Translations under genes and position numbers: made by a program | The notes under the pieces: generated by a model | Told to the model about the DNA's origin: nothing | Databases searched by the model: none | The model's input: the letters and a program-made list of their open reading frames with translations, nothing else | From: Peteryoungia algae | GTDB taxonomy: Bacteria; Pseudomonadota; Alphaproteobacteria; Rhizobiales; Rhizobiaceae | Assembly: GCF_030369675.1 (NCBI RefSeq) | Contig: NZ_CP128477.1 | Span: 2,618,001 to 2,682,000, forward strand | Length of the DNA: 64,000 nucleotides | Reading direction: 5' to 3' | Part shown: positions 26,542 through 36,204 of the stretch, piece by piece | Layout: every line of letters begins with the position of its first letter | Position numbering within the stretch: position 1 is the stretch's first letter

Positions 26542-27744
26542 TCACTTCTTGACGAGTGGGCAGGTGCTGTTGTCAAGCGAGGCAAACGCGTCCTTGCCTG
26601 GGATCGTGGCAAGCACCTCGTAGAGGTCACCTTCGGAGGTCGACTCCGACGGCTTCTTCACCCGGACGAGGAACATGTCATGGATGACGCGACCGTCTTC
26701 ACGCAAGGAAGCGTTGCGGTTGAAGAAGTCGTTGATGTCCATGTCGCGCATCGCGTCCATCACCTTCGAGCCGCTCTTTGCCTGGCCGGACGCTTCTGCC
26801 GCCTTCAGGTAGTTCATGACGGCCGAGTAGACGCCGGCGTGAACCATGGTCGGCTTCTTACCTTCCATGCGATCGCTGTAGCGTGCCGACCACTCTCGGG
26901 TCGCATCGTCCATATCCCAGTAGAAGGCGGTGGTCAGGGTCAAATCCTGCGCGATGTCGAGGCCAACGCCTTGAACGTCGGTCAGGAACAGCAGCATGCC
27001 CGCGACCTTCTGTCCAGCACCGGGGACACCGAATTCCTGCATCTGCTTCAGGGCCGTCATGGTGTCACCTGATGAGTTCGCAAGCGCAATTACATCTGCA
27101 CCCGAAGCCTGAGCCTGAAGGATGTATGACGAGAAGTCGGTGGTCTCGCGGGGATGGCGGACCGAGCCGACGACCTCACCGCCGGCTTCAACGACGGCCC
27201 GGGTCGTGTCAGCCTCGAGCGCATGCCCAAAGGTGTAGTCCACGGTGATAAAGTACCACTTCTTGGCGCCGTCGAGCGTCAGGGCGCGGCCCGTACCATT
27301 GGCCAAGGCATAGGTGTCCCAAGTCCACTGGGCAGTGGAGGGCGAACAGGCCTCGGCGGTCAGCGCAGAGGAACCGGCAGTGGAGATTAGGAAGGCGGTG
27401 TCTGTCTGACGGGTGATTTCCTGAACAGCCATGGCGACGGAGGATGTTGGGACGTCGACGACAGCGACGACGTTCTGAGCATCAATCCAGGTGCGTGCCA
27501 GCGTTGAACCGACGTCCGGCTTATTCTGATGATCGCCTACGATGACCTCGATATTCTCCCCCAGCAGCTTGCCGCCGAAATCCTCGACCGCCATCTGCGC
27601 CGCGATGACCGAACCTTGACCTGCGAGGTCGTAGTTCATGCCGGACATGTCCGTCAGAACACCGATGCGGTAAGGGTCCGCGAAGGCAGTCGTTGCCGAC
27701 AGCGTGCACACCGCCGATAGGATGATAGTCTTCAGCTTGTTCAT
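26542..27744 (-). CDS. Liv-type periplasmic substrate-binding protein
   Basis: This 400-residue type I periplasmic binding protein has a Sec signal peptide (MNKLKTIILSAVCTLSATTAFA). It shows IGVLTDMSGMNYDLAGQG at the mature start and conserved Cys residues near the middle (EACSPS) and the C-terminus (NSTCPL). ATG 27744 is preferred to 27750 because the AAGGAGGAG site is then about 8 bases away. The relatives I can recall act on aromatic, branched or amide-type solutes, so the ligand is not predictable. It lies between the enoyl-CoA hydratase-family gene and the ATPases. Confidence 0.92.
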   Translation of the reverse strand: MNKLKTIILSAVCTLSATTAFADPYRIGVLTDMSGMNYDLAGQGSVIAAQMAVEDFGGKLLGENIEVIVGDHQNKPDVGSTLARTWIDAQNVVAVVDVPTSSVAMAVQEITRQTDTAFLISTAGSSALTAEACSPSTAQWTWDTYALANGTGRALTLDGAKKWYFITVDYTFGHALEADTTRAVVEAGGEVVGSVRHPRETTDFSSYILQAQASGADVIALANSSGDTMTALKQMQEFGVPGAGQKVAGMLLFLTDVQGVGLDIAQDLTLTTAFYWDMDDATREWSARYSDRMEGKKPTMVHAGVYSAVMNYLKAAEASGQAKSGSKVMDAMRDMDINDFFNRNASLREDGRVIHDMFLVRVKKPSESTSEGDLYEVLATIPGKDAFASLDNSTCPLVKK

Positions 27745-27817
27745 GATCATTCTCCTCCTTGTGGCACGAATGTGCCTGATGTGCGGATGCCGCGCTCCCC
27801 CGCCCGGCTCCGTTTCG

Positions 27818-28552
27818 TTATCGGCTAGCACCCTCGACGATGCGCTGCGCCAGGTAGAATAGATGACCCTCGCTGGCTGCCGCCCAATTCTGGCGGGCAT
27901 GGCCGTCGATGGCCGATTTCGTGACGCGAAGCGCCAGCTGAGGCACGTCGGCCAGCTCCGCCGCCCAGCGGCGAGCTGCGGCTTCTGCTGTTCCGTCCTC
28001 GACTACGCGGTCGCAAAGGCCAAGCGCCAGGGCTTCCTGCGCCTCGATTTTCTCGTCACAGAACAGGATGCGCTTGGCTCGCGTCGAGCCGACGCGCTCG
28101 ACTAGCAGCGGCAGGCCGCCCCAACCAAGGGTCATGCCGAGGCGCACTTCCGGGAAGCGAAGATAGGAAGAGGCTGCCATCACGCGAAAGTCCGCGGTCA
28201 AAGCGAGAATTGCGCCACCACCAATTGCGGGTCCTTCGATGGCTGCGATGACCGGCTGCGACACCTGCAGCCAGGCGCCCGTCATGCGACCACCGGCATT
28301 CATGGCCTGCGAGCGTTCGACATCGCCGGAACCTGGCTTCCAGAGCGCTTCGTCCTTGAGATCCACGCCAGCTGCGAAGATCTTAGGCGCGCCCGTCAGG
28401 ATCGCGACTGCGATATCGGCGCGCCGGCTCACTTCGACAGCCGCCGCCTCAAGGCCCCGGATGAGTTCGGCATTGAGGGCGTTCGCCTTTCCTTCCCGAT
28501 CAAAACGAACCGTCGCAATCGCGTCCGCTACTGCTGTCGCCACTCCCGCCAT
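27818..28552 (-). CDS. Enoyl-CoA hydratase/isomerase (crotonase) family protein
   Basis: This 244-residue crotonase-fold protein has KANALNAEL at the CoA-binding site, oxyanion-hole segments KIFAAGVDL and IEGPAIGGGAILALTADFR, and RFPEVRLGMTLGWGG. ATG 28552 is chosen with GGAGG 6 bases upstream; the longer frame (28606) would begin inside operator 2. The module already has a MaoC hydratase, so this second family member may do a different step (isomerisation, hydrolysis or hydration of another intermediate). It is the first gene of the seven-gene minus-strand operon. Confidence 0.9.
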   Translation of the reverse strand: MAGVATAVADAIATVRFDREGKANALNAELIRGLEAAAVEVSRRADIAVAILTGAPKIFAAGVDLKDEALWKPGSGDVERSQAMNAGGRMTGAWLQVSQPVIAAIEGPAIGGGAILALTADFRVMAASSYLRFPEVRLGMTLGWGGLPLLVERVGSTRAKRILFCDEKIEAQEALALGLCDRVVEDGTAEAAARRWAAELADVPQLALRVTKSAIDGHARQNWAAASEGHLFYLAQRIVEGASR

Positions 28553-28602
28553 AAGCCCTCCCCGGCCTTTTAAACACGCAGCACATCTCAGAAACTGCTT
28601 TG

Positions 28603-28620
28603 ACATACTACCGAGTATGT
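28603..28620. promoter_or_regulatory. Palindromic operator 2, ACATACT-ACCG-AGTATGT
   Basis: Its 7-base arms are identical to the core of operator 1 (19476-19495), with the same 4-base spacing. It sits between the divergent hydratase-family gene (start 28552) and ligase gene (start 28725), 51 and 105 bases from them. It probably places the uptake operon and the ligase under the TetR regulator encoded at 18654-19370. Confidence 0.8.
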
Positions 28621-28724
28621 TGCATATCTGATTTCAACATTGCAAGGCATTTTTTTGTCGGGCACATAGCGACTGGGGAGGAGCCCACCGCTTGTGAAAA
28701 CACCCTGAGGGAGGAGACGCGGAC

Positions 28725-30335
28725 ATGACTATTGGCAAGGCTTGCGCATTGGACGCAGCCCTCGATCGCGACAGAGCGGTGCTTCGCTATATTCTGGACT
28801 TCTATGGGTCAGAGCGCCCGCAGGCCCCATTCGTGCATTTCTGGCCGGGTGACGAATGGAGCTATGGTGAGACGCTGCAGCGCGTGCGCCTCCGCGCCAC
28901 GACCCTCGCCGAAACAGGCGTCAAGCGTGGCGACCACGTACTCTGCCTGATGGGCAATGGACCCGACCTTCTTTGTACCTGGTTCGCCATCAACTATCTT
29001 GGTGCGGTCTATGTGCCTATCAATACGGGCGCACGTGGCAAGATGCTGGAGCACATTCTCGCCGATGCCGACGCGCCTCTGCTCGTCGCCAGCGCCCCAT
29101 TTGTCGAACGCCTTGGCGACGTGTCGCCAGGCAAGGTGAAGACGGTGTTGGTGGTGGATGGCGAGCCGCAGGCGATTGCCGGGCTGGATGTTCGCCCGCT
29201 TGTCGATCCGGAAACGGAAGATGCAGCACTGCTCGAGCTTTCCCACCCGATCGAGCCATGGGACCTCTACGCTATCATGTACACGTCCGGAACGACCGGA
29301 AACGCCAAGGGCGTGATGAGCAGCTACACGCAACTCTATACGATGGGCCCAGATGCGTTCGACTGCGTCGACGATGACGATCGCTGCATGATCTGCGGCC
29401 CGATCTTCCACTGCGGCTCTACGCTTTATGTCTACGCGATGCTGGCACGCGGCCTTTCAATCGGCATGATGCGCGAGTTCAAGACCGGTACGTTTTGGCA
29501 GGCAGTCCGCGACACCGGCTCGACCTATTGCCTGCTGCTCGGCGTCATGGCGAGCTTCCTTCTGAAGCAGCCGCCGTCAGCAAATGACAAGAACCATCCG
29601 CTTCGTCGCGCATTCATCACGCCGTTTGGTGAGGATGGCCCGCTCTTTGCCAGCAGATTTGGCGTAGACGCGTGGACGATCTACAATATGACTGAAATCT
29701 CGAGCCCCCTGGTGGCAGGCCCCGGCATCACGAACAAGGGCGTCACGGGCAAGCCTCGTCCCTGGTACGAATTGCGTTTGGTCGACGCAAACGACATCGA
29801 AGTTGCGGACGGAGAGGTCGGCGAGCTCGTCGTGCGCACCCACCGGCCTTGGGCGCTGATGCGCGGCTACTATAACAATCCTGCCGCAACAGCAGAAGCA
29901 ATGCGCAACGGCTGGTTCCACACAGGCGACGGCTTCCGCCGCCAGAGCGACGGAACCTATTATTTTGTTGACCGGCTGAAGGATGTCATCCGTCGACGCG
30001 GCGAGAATATTTCTTCTTTCGCGCTGGAGAGCGAAGTGCTGAACATCCCCGCGATCCGCGAATGTGCGGCTGTCGCGGTACCCTCCGAGTTCAGCGAGGA
30101 CGATGTACTGATCATCGTGACACCCGTCGAAGGGGCCACCATCGACCCAGTCGAGGTGACCAATGAACTGACAAAATCGCTACCACACTTCATGGTGCCA
30201 CGCTTTGTACGCATTCTCGGCGAACTGCCGAAGACGGCCTCCGGTAAAGTGCAAAAGCACATTTTGCGGTCTCAAGGTGTCACTTCCGACACATTCGACC
30301 GTACCGCGTTGGCCACGGGCCGTGCCGGCGCCTGA
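28725..30335 (+). CDS. AMP-forming acyl-CoA ligase (CaiC-like)
   Basis: This 536-residue ANL-superfamily enzyme would activate a carboxylic acid with ATP and CoA. Motifs run in order: P-loop YTSGTTGNAKGV (about residue 187), YNMTEIS (about 324), WFHTGDG (about 396), the hinge VDRLKDVIRRRGENIS and the catalytic Lys in PKTASGKVQK near the C-terminus. RBS-like GGGAGGAG precedes the ATG. It most resembles CaiC/FadD-like ligases for short or polar acids. It is divergent from the uptake operon, with operator 2 between them. It supplies the entry step of the module; the acid itself is unknown. Confidence 0.92.
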   Translation: MTIGKACALDAALDRDRAVLRYILDFYGSERPQAPFVHFWPGDEWSYGETLQRVRLRATTLAETGVKRGDHVLCLMGNGPDLLCTWFAINYLGAVYVPINTGARGKMLEHILADADAPLLVASAPFVERLGDVSPGKVKTVLVVDGEPQAIAGLDVRPLVDPETEDAALLELSHPIEPWDLYAIMYTSGTTGNAKGVMSSYTQLYTMGPDAFDCVDDDDRCMICGPIFHCGSTLYVYAMLARGLSIGMMREFKTGTFWQAVRDTGSTYCLLLGVMASFLLKQPPSANDKNHPLRRAFITPFGEDGPLFASRFGVDAWTIYNMTEISSPLVAGPGITNKGVTGKPRPWYELRLVDANDIEVADGEVGELVVRTHRPWALMRGYYNNPAATAEAMRNGWFHTGDGFRRQSDGTYYFVDRLKDVIRRRGENISSFALESEVLNIPAIRECAAVAVPSEFSEDDVLIIVTPVEGATIDPVEVTNELTKSLPHFMVPRFVRILGELPKTASGKVQKHILRSQGVTSDTFDRTALATGRAGA

Positions 30336-30489
30336 ATGGTAAAACCGATGCCGACAATGGTTTCTTGACTTTGGCAAGTTTGGCGGAGCTGAATGCACCA
30401 AGTCTAACGAATAAATGCTCTTGAAAGGAGTCGAACCCACGTCCTGTCTACCCGCCCCCCGAAGTAGCTGAAACTGCCACTACTGGCGT

Positions 30490-30842
30490 AATGAGTTCAT
30501 GCTGTGGTGCGCCACCCATGCCATGAACCAGCACATGATCAAGATCTCCCGCCACGTCGCGGAAAATGCCTACGCCGTCCTCATCATGAACCAGACGGGC
30601 ATCTGTCCAACAATCTCGTGGTCCCAGAAAACATCACCATAGTACCACCGCCGCCCAAATCACCCGAGCTGAACCCGGTCAAAAAAATCTGGCAGTTCGG
30701 AGGGACAATTGGCTCTCAAACCGCGTCTTCACGTCCTACGAGGATATCGTCGACCACTGCTGCTAAGCTTGGCGAACCTTACAGGATCGACCGTGGCAGA
30801 TAATGTCGATCGGCCGACGCAAATGGGCGCAAGGGTTCTGAT
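30490..30842 (+). pseudogene. IS630-family transposase remnant (C-terminal part, frameshifted)
   Basis: Pieces in different frames spell the C-terminal half of an IS630-type transposase: SRHVAENAYAVLIMNQTG, then LSNNLVVPENITIVPPPPKS followed by PELNPVKKIWQF, then SYEDIVDHCC and MSIGRRKWAQG. At least two frame changes and lost conserved residues show it is dead. No terminal repeats were identified. It lies downstream of the ligase, in the gap before the amino-acid transporter genes. Confidence 0.75.
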
Positions 30843-31014
30843 CAATGACGGTTGGTATCAGACCGGTGGCGCGGTCGCGCGCTCGTCGATGCGCTGCCTC
30901 AGCGGGGTCACTCCCTCACAATCATTCCCGAGCCCACTCGTGTCTTCGACGGGTGTGGGGTCGGAAACTCCAAACAGTGATTTTGAACCTGCAAGGTCTC
31001 GTGCGAGACATAGC

Positions 31015-31046
31015 CAGCTACCGCGGTAAACATCCCGCGGTAGCTG
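31015..31046. terminator. Hairpin downstream of the amino-acid binding protein gene
   Basis: A perfect 12-base inverted repeat (CAGCTACCGCGG and its complement, 8-base loop) lies 12 bases past the stop of the minus-strand binding-protein gene. There is no clear T-run, but the position and stem strength fit a transcription terminator. Confidence 0.65.
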
Positions 31047-31057
31047 CCCAGTCTACG

Positions 31058-32065
31058 TCAGCGAGCGGGCGGGGCGTACATCAGGCCGCCCTCATTCCAC
31101 AGGCGATTGAGGCCGCGATCAATCTTAAGCGGGCTGTCCTTGCCGAGGTGACGTTCGAAGATTTCGCCGTAGTTGCCGACGGCAGAAATCGCCTCATAGG
31201 CCCATTTCGAAGCGAGCCCCAACGTCTTGCCGGCCTCGCTCTCGATGCCGAGGAAACGCTTCTGCGCGACTGTCCCGCTCTCGGCGAGGGAAGCCGCATT
31301 CTCCTTGGTGATGCCCATTTCCTCGGCTTCGATCAGCGCAAACAGCGTCCACCGTACGATCTTGAACCACTGGTCGTCGCCCTGGCGCACGGCCGGGCCG
31401 AGCGGCTCCTTGGAGATGATCTCGGGCAACACCACGAAACGGTCAGGATCGTTGAGCGTCAGGCGCTGGGCGTAGAGCGCGGAAGCATCTGTCGAGTAGA
31501 CGTCGCATCGGCCGGTGTTGAAGGCCTGGATCGTCTGGTCCGGCTTTTCGAAGGCGATGACCTCGTACTCCATCTTGTTGGCGCTGAAATAGTCGGCCAT
31601 GTTCTGCTCGGTCGTCGTGCCGGTTTCTGTGCAGATGGAGGCGCCGGAGAGCTCCTTGACGCTCTTCACGCCGACCTCCTTGTTCACCATGAAGGCCTGA
31701 CCGTCATAGTAGTTGACGCCAACGAAGCTCATGCCGAGATCGGTGTCGCGCGAGAGCGTCCAGGTCGTCTGACGAGAGAGAAGGTCGACTTCGCCCGATT
31801 GCAGCGCCGTGAAGCGGTCCTTGGTGGAAAGCGGCACATAGGCCACCTTGTCCGGGTTACCGAGTGTGACCGCAGCGACCGCCCGGCAGAAATCGACGTC
31901 GAAACCGCCCCAGACGCCGTTCTTGTCCGGCCCGGAAAAGCCGAGCACGCCCTGGCTGACGCCGCAGCGAACCTCGCCGCGCTCCTTGATGACATCGAAA
32001 GTGCCGGCATAGGCCGTGCCGGCGGCAAAGGCTGCGGCCGCGAGGGCCATTATGGTAGTCTTCAT
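31058..32065 (-). CDS. Amino-acid ABC transporter periplasmic binding protein (AapJ-like)
   Basis: This 335-residue type II binding protein has a signal peptide (MKTTIMALAAAAFAAGTAYA). The mature part, with VIKERGEVRCGVSQGVLGFS, GGFDVDFCRAVAA and SICTETGTTTEQNMADYF, follows the general L-amino-acid (Aap/Bra) group of rhizobia. ATG 32065 has AAGGAGG 8 bases upstream. No permease or ATPase gene is adjacent, so it would have to dock on a transporter encoded elsewhere. It lies just downstream of the kinase-peptidase-aminotransferase gene, with which it may be co-transcribed. Confidence 0.9.
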   Translation of the reverse strand: MKTTIMALAAAAFAAGTAYAGTFDVIKERGEVRCGVSQGVLGFSGPDKNGVWGGFDVDFCRAVAAVTLGNPDKVAYVPLSTKDRFTALQSGEVDLLSRQTTWTLSRDTDLGMSFVGVNYYDGQAFMVNKEVGVKSVKELSGASICTETGTTTEQNMADYFSANKMEYEVIAFEKPDQTIQAFNTGRCDVYSTDASALYAQRLTLNDPDRFVVLPEIISKEPLGPAVRQGDDQWFKIVRWTLFALIEAEEMGITKENAASLAESGTVAQKRFLGIESEAGKTLGLASKWAYEAISAVGNYGEIFERHLGKDSPLKIDRGLNRLWNEGGLMYAPPAR

Positions 32066-32161
32066 GGTGTTCTCCTCCTTGATTGATCCTTTTGGCATGC
32101 TTCTTCCCGGCCGGGGGATAGCGCCCCAGCTGACTGGGTTTGAAAGAATGATGTCTGGGCC

Positions 32162-35100
32162 TTAGCCGAGCGTCTTCTCTACGCCGGCGAAGGTTTCCTC
32201 AAGCACGGCGATCAGATGATCGGCGTCGCGCCTGGAGAAGATCATCGGCGGGCGCATCTTCAGCACGTTGTCATGCGGGCCTTCGGTGCCCATCAAGACG
32301 CCGCGGCAGCGCGCACCGTTGGAGACGGCGCGGGCGAATTCGGTGGCGGGCGCCTTGGACTTGCGGTCCGTGACAAGCTCGATGCCGATGAAGAGGCCGA
32401 GGCCGCGCACGTCACCGATTGCCTGGTAGCGCTTCTGCATGTCGCGGAAGGCGTCCATCAGGTAATTGCCGACGGCAAGCGCATTGCCGCGCAGGTCCTG
32501 GCCCTCTATGACGTCGAGCACGGCAAGGCCGACGGCGCAGGAGACCGGGTTGCCGCCGAAGGTATTGAAATATTCCATGCCGTTGTTGAAGCTGTCGGTG
32601 ACTTCGCGGGTCGTAACGACGGCGGCGAGCGGATGGCCGTCGCCGATCGGTTTGCCCATGGTGACGATGTCGGGCACGACGCCCTGCGTTTCGAAAGCCC
32701 ACCAATGGCTGCCGACGCGGCCGAAGCCGACCTGAACCTCATCGGCGATGCAGACGCCGCCCGCTTCGCGCACCATCCGGTAAACCTCTTTGAGATAGCC
32801 CTCCGGCAGGAAGACCTGGCCCGCGACGCTCGCGATGGATTCGGCGATGAAGAAGCCCGGACCTTCGCCCTTGGCCTTCATGGCGGCAATTTGTTCGGCG
32901 ACGCTTTCGGCAAATCGCTTGCCGTGCTCCTCGATCGGCCAGTCCGACGGAGCACGATAACTGTCCGGCACGGCAGCGATATAGACATGCGGCTTGGGGC
33001 CCTTGCCGCCCTTGCGGCGGAACTTGTAGGGGCTGATGTCGATCAGCTCCTGCGTCGTGCCGTGATAAGACCAGTCGAGCGTAATGGCGTTTTCGCGGCC
33101 GGTATGGGCGCGCATCATGCGCAACGCCAGGCTGTTGGCTTCCGAGCCGCTGTTAACGAAGCCGGCGACCGTCAGCTCCTTCGGCAGCGTCGCCGTGAGT
33201 CGCTCGGCATAGGCGACGATGTTATCGTGCAGGTAGCGCGTGTTGGTGTTGAGCGTCGCCGCCTGCCGGGCCATCGCCTCTACTACGGCGGGATGGGCAT
33301 GGCCGATGTGGCAGACATTGTTGAAGCAGTCGAGATAGGCCCGGCCGCTGTCATCGATCAGCCAGACGCCTTCGCCGCGGACGAACTTGATCGGCTTGTC
33401 GTAGGAGATCGAGAGGTTCGGCAGGAGCAGCTCGCGCCGCATCTTGACGATCTCCTCATGCGAGCGACCCTGGCGTTTGTAAAACTCCTTAGTGATGCCG
33501 GCGAAGGTGCGGGCATCGGGAAAGAGTTCCGCCCAGACGTCGAGATAGCGCGGCTCGCCGACGCCAAGGATTTCGGTGGCAGAAAGCGTAGTGTCGGTGG
33601 AGATCTGTAGGTGGAGATGAGGCGCCCAACCGCCGTTTTCCTTCGGCGCGCCCATTTCGCCGACCAGCGCGCCAGCTTCCAACCGGTCGCCGGCCTTCAG
33701 GCGGTTGACGGCTTCATGGGCGAGATGGCCCCACAGCGAGATGAAGGGCGGGCAGCCCTCGGGCTCGTGGCGCAGTGCGATCAGGCAGCCATAACCGAGT
33801 GGATCCCTCTCGACCTCGACGCTGACGACAGTCGCGGCAAGCGGCGTGAAGACCCTAGTGCCGGCGGCTTGGAAGAGATCGAAGCCGAGATGGTGCGTGC
33901 GGCGCGCGCCTTCGATGAAGCGGGAGACGAACATCTCGCCGGCATAGACGGTACGTTCCTCGGCGAAGGGGCCGATGCCGAGCTCGACGCCGGTCTCGCG
34001 GCAATAGGCCTCCCAGATTGCTTGCGCCTCGTCCGGCCGCTCGGCGGCGGAGGCGATCGTCATCGGATGGACGGGGTCCGCAAAAGGCACGAGCGCGGCG
34101 GGATAGGTCGCCGCGGGCTTTTCGAGGAGGGGCGCGAGCGACTTGCGGTTTGTCTCGATCCAGTCGATGACCGCGCGGGCGCCGGGCACGGCCTCGAAGC
34201 CGCAGGCCTTGCGCAGGATGGCGGTAGCGAAGCGCGGGTTCATGCGGTCGAGCTTGCGCAGCAGCGTCCAGGCCGGGCGCTCGCTGATCGTGAGATACGG
34301 ATTGTCCTCAGCGTTGACACGGCGCGAGGCGGAGATGGTCACCGATGTGATGAGGCGCATCGAGATGAGGTCGAAGAGGAGATCGACTTCCTCTTCAAGC
34401 AGCGGATACTCGGCGTGGAAGCCCCTGATGATGGCAGCGGTGGCGCCGATCGGGTCGGCATGATTGAGACCGGCATAAGCGGCGGCGATCGCCACCTCCG
34501 CGATAACCGGCGTGTGCAGCGCATCGCCGAAATCGATCAGGCCGCAGATGCGGTCGTGGTCGGCGTCATCAACCAGCACGTTCCAATCGTTGGCGTCATT
34601 GTGGATGACGGCGGCACGCAACGTCGGAAGGCGCGACGCGACGGTGGTGAAGCGCTTGAGGAAGCGTTCGACGAGGGCGCGGTCTTCGGCATTTGCTACA
34701 TGCGAAAGGCGGCCCGCCGAGCGGGCAGCAGTGCGGATGTCCCAGTCGAGATCGCGCAGCGCGCCGGGATGCATGAAGCCCTTCAGGGCGGCGTCGAAGC
34801 GACCGAGCATGCGGCCGAGGGATTCGAGCGCGGCTTCACTGCGGTCCGTCTTGGCGAGCGGCTCGCCCTTGACCCAGCTGACAAGGCGGATGCGGTGCGC
34901 GGCGCCGTGAGTATTGGTGATGCTGACCAAGCTTTCGCCTGACAGCGTTGGGCGGATATGCGGCACCGGCAGATCGCCGGCATGGGTGGCGAGATGGGCG
35001 AGGAGTGCAGTCTGGAAATCGCTTTCCACCGCCGGCTCGGCTGCATTGACGATCTTGAGGATGAAGGTCCCCTCGGCCGATTCCACCTTGAAATTCTGGT

Positions 35101-35212
35101 CTCGTTCGCTAGCGAGCGGCGAGACCTTGCCAGCAAGACCATAATGTTCCTTAAGCAGGTCGACTGCGGCTTCGAGGGTAAAATTCGGGCTCGTCTTTAG
35201 TATGTCGTTCAT
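32162..35212 (-). CDS. Three-domain fusion: APH-type kinase, M23 peptidase fold, class III PLP enzyme
   Basis: This is a 1016-residue protein. Residues about 1-340 are an aminoglycoside-phosphotransferase-like kinase ([15 protein letters not shown] catalytic loop, GLIDFGDA metal site). Residues about 440-545 are a LytM/M23 domain with zinc ligands HLGFD and HLHLQ. Residues about 595-1010 are a class III aminotransferase fold with [24 protein letters not shown] and PLP lysine in [11 protein letters not shown]. The kinase plus PLP pairing mirrors hydroxylysine kinase with phospholyase (AGPHD1 and AGXT2L), so a phosphorylate-then-eliminate reaction on an amino alcohol is plausible. There is no signal peptide. 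An Lrp-type regulator is divergent. Confidence 0.88.
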   Translation of the reverse strand: MNDILKTSPNFTLEAAVDLLKEHYGLAGKVSPLASERDQNFKVESAEGTFILKIVNAAEPAVESDFQTALLAHLATHAGDLPVPHIRPTLSGESLVSITNTHGAAHRIRLVSWVKGEPLAKTDRSEAALESLGRMLGRFDAALKGFMHPGALRDLDWDIRTAARSAGRLSHVANAEDRALVERFLKRFTTVASRLPTLRAAVIHNDANDWNVLVDDADHDRICGLIDFGDALHTPVIAEVAIAAAYAGLNHADPIGATAAIIRGFHAEYPLLEEEVDLLFDLISMRLITSVTISASRRVNAEDNPYLTISERPAWTLLRKLDRMNPRFATAILRKACGFEAVPGARAVIDWIETNRKSLAPLLEKPAATYPAALVPFADPVHPMTIASAAERPDEAQAIWEAYCRETGVELGIGPFAEERTVYAGEMFVSRFIEGARRTHHLGFDLFQAAGTRVFTPLAATVVSVEVERDPLGYGCLIALRHEPEGCPPFISLWGHLAHEAVNRLKAGDRLEAGALVGEMGAPKENGGWAPHLHLQISTDTTLSATEILGVGEPRYLDVWAELFPDARTFAGITKEFYKRQGRSHEEIVKMRRELLLPNLSISYDKPIKFVRGEGVWLIDDSGRAYLDCFNNVCHIGHAHPAVVEAMARQAATLNTNTRYLHDNIVAYAERLTATLPKELTVAGFVNSGSEANSLALRMMRAHTGRENAITLDWSYHGTTQELIDISPYKFRRKGGKGPKPHVYIAAVPDSYRAPSDWPIEEHGKRFAESVAEQIAAMKAKGEGPGFFIAESIASVAGQVFLPEGYLKEVYRMVREAGGVCIADEVQVGFGRVGSHWWAFETQGVVPDIVTMGKPIGDGHPLAAVVTTREVTDSFNNGMEYFNTFGGNPVSCAVGLAVLDVIEGQDLRGNALAVGNYLMDAFRDMQKRYQAIGDVRGLGLFIGIELVTDRKSKAPATEFARAVSNGARCRGVLMGTEGPHDNVLKMRPPMIFSRRDADHLIAVLEETFAGVEKTLG

Positions 35213-35338
35213 GGCAATCCTCTTCTCGATACGAAGATTTGCATGGACGGCCCTTTGACGCACCCGGCATTATGCCGGTTGTGCCAGCACTGTGTATGTA
35301 ATAACCGTCATCTTGTCGGCGTGGCGGAGAGGAACATT

Positions 35339-35773
35339 ATGCAGGGCACGGACAGCATCGACCGGATGATCCTCAGCATCCTCACCAAGGAAGCCCGCAT
35401 CCCCATGAAGTCGCTTGCCGGGCGCATAGGGCTGTCCCGCAGTGCGACGACGGAGCGCGTCACGCGACTGGAAAAGGCGGGTATCATTCGGGGCTACCGC
35501 GCTGATATCGGCCAGCTCGACGACGGCCAGATCCAGGCCTTCCTGCTGGTGACGCTGAAGCGCACGCCTTCGCTCGGCGTGCTGGACCGGCTGGCCGGCT
35601 TCGCCGCTGTGCGCAAGGTGTCTTCGGTAAGCGGCCAGCTCGACCTCGTCGTGGAGGTTGAGGTCAGATCTATCAACGCGCTGAACGAACTGCGGAACGA
35701 AGTCTCAGCGATGGATAGTGTAGATGACTTGACGAGCTTGATTGTACTACGGCGAGAGATAGAACGGAGCTAA
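35339..35773 (+). CDS. Lrp/AsnC-family regulator
   Basis: This 144-residue regulator has an N-terminal winged helix-turn-helix (MKSLAGRIGLSRSATTERV, then TRLEKAGIIRGY) and a C-terminal RAM ligand/oligomer domain (QAFLLVTLKR...DLVVEVEV). ATG 35339 is chosen for GGAGAGG 6 bases upstream; the frame extends to 35243 without a ribosome site. It is divergent from the fusion-enzyme gene across 126 bases and is probably its regulator, with an amino acid as effector. That role is inferred from position. Confidence 0.9.
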   Translation: MQGTDSIDRMILSILTKEARIPMKSLAGRIGLSRSATTERVTRLEKAGIIRGYRADIGQLDDGQIQAFLLVTLKRTPSLGVLDRLAGFAAVRKVSSVSGQLDLVVEVEVRSINALNELRNEVSAMDSVDDLTSLIVLRREIERS

Positions 35774-35905
35774 AGTAGGCTATACGTTTGAGTGCAATCC
35801 GCTAGTGCTGATGGCCGTGAGACGATCGAGGCGCGGAACCAGCCAGTCATCGTGATCACGGCTCAGACACTTCAGCGTCCGACACTTGAGCTTGGGGTTC
35901 AGAAC

Positions 35906-36203
35906 TCATCGCCCAATTGAGCGACCTTCAATCGGCGATGGCTCGCCAGGAAGAGCGGTACTCGTATAGTCGGCTTGCATGTCTCCGGCGCGCAACTGTT
36001 CGCGGGTCAGTGTTTCCACGGACGAGGCGTTCTGCATTACAATCAGCCGGTCGCACAGATAGGAAATTACCGCGAGATCGTGGCTGACGATACCGATGGT
36101 AAGGTCCAGTGCCCGTCGCAACCAATTGAGCAGGTTTAGGATTTTCGCCTGTACGCAAACATCGAGCGCGGAAGTCGGCTCATCGAGCATGAGGAACGGA
36201 AGG
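35906..36203 (-). pseudogene. C-terminal fragment of an oligopeptide-type ABC ATPase
   Basis: About 98 codons begin at Walker B (PFLMLDEPTSALDVCVQAKI) and include the D-loop and switch His (IGIVSHDLAVISYLCDRLIVMQ), typical of Dpp/Opp ATPases. Walker A and the signature motif are missing. The homology breaks at about 36203, where an IS21-type transposase fragment begins on the other strand. Confidence 0.82.
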
Positions 36204-36204
36204 C

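Noticed and set aside
30418..30460. tRNA or tmRNA T-arm-like sequence on the minus strand (GTGGGTTCGACTCC)
   Set aside because: The T-stem does not pair well and no D-arm, anticodon arm or acceptor stem could be found around it. It may be an old attachment-site scrap but cannot be supported.
32216..34942. Two long plus-strand frames opposite the kinase-peptidase-aminotransferase gene
   Set aside because: They are antisense shadows. All conserved kinase, M23 and PLP motifs are in the minus-strand frame.
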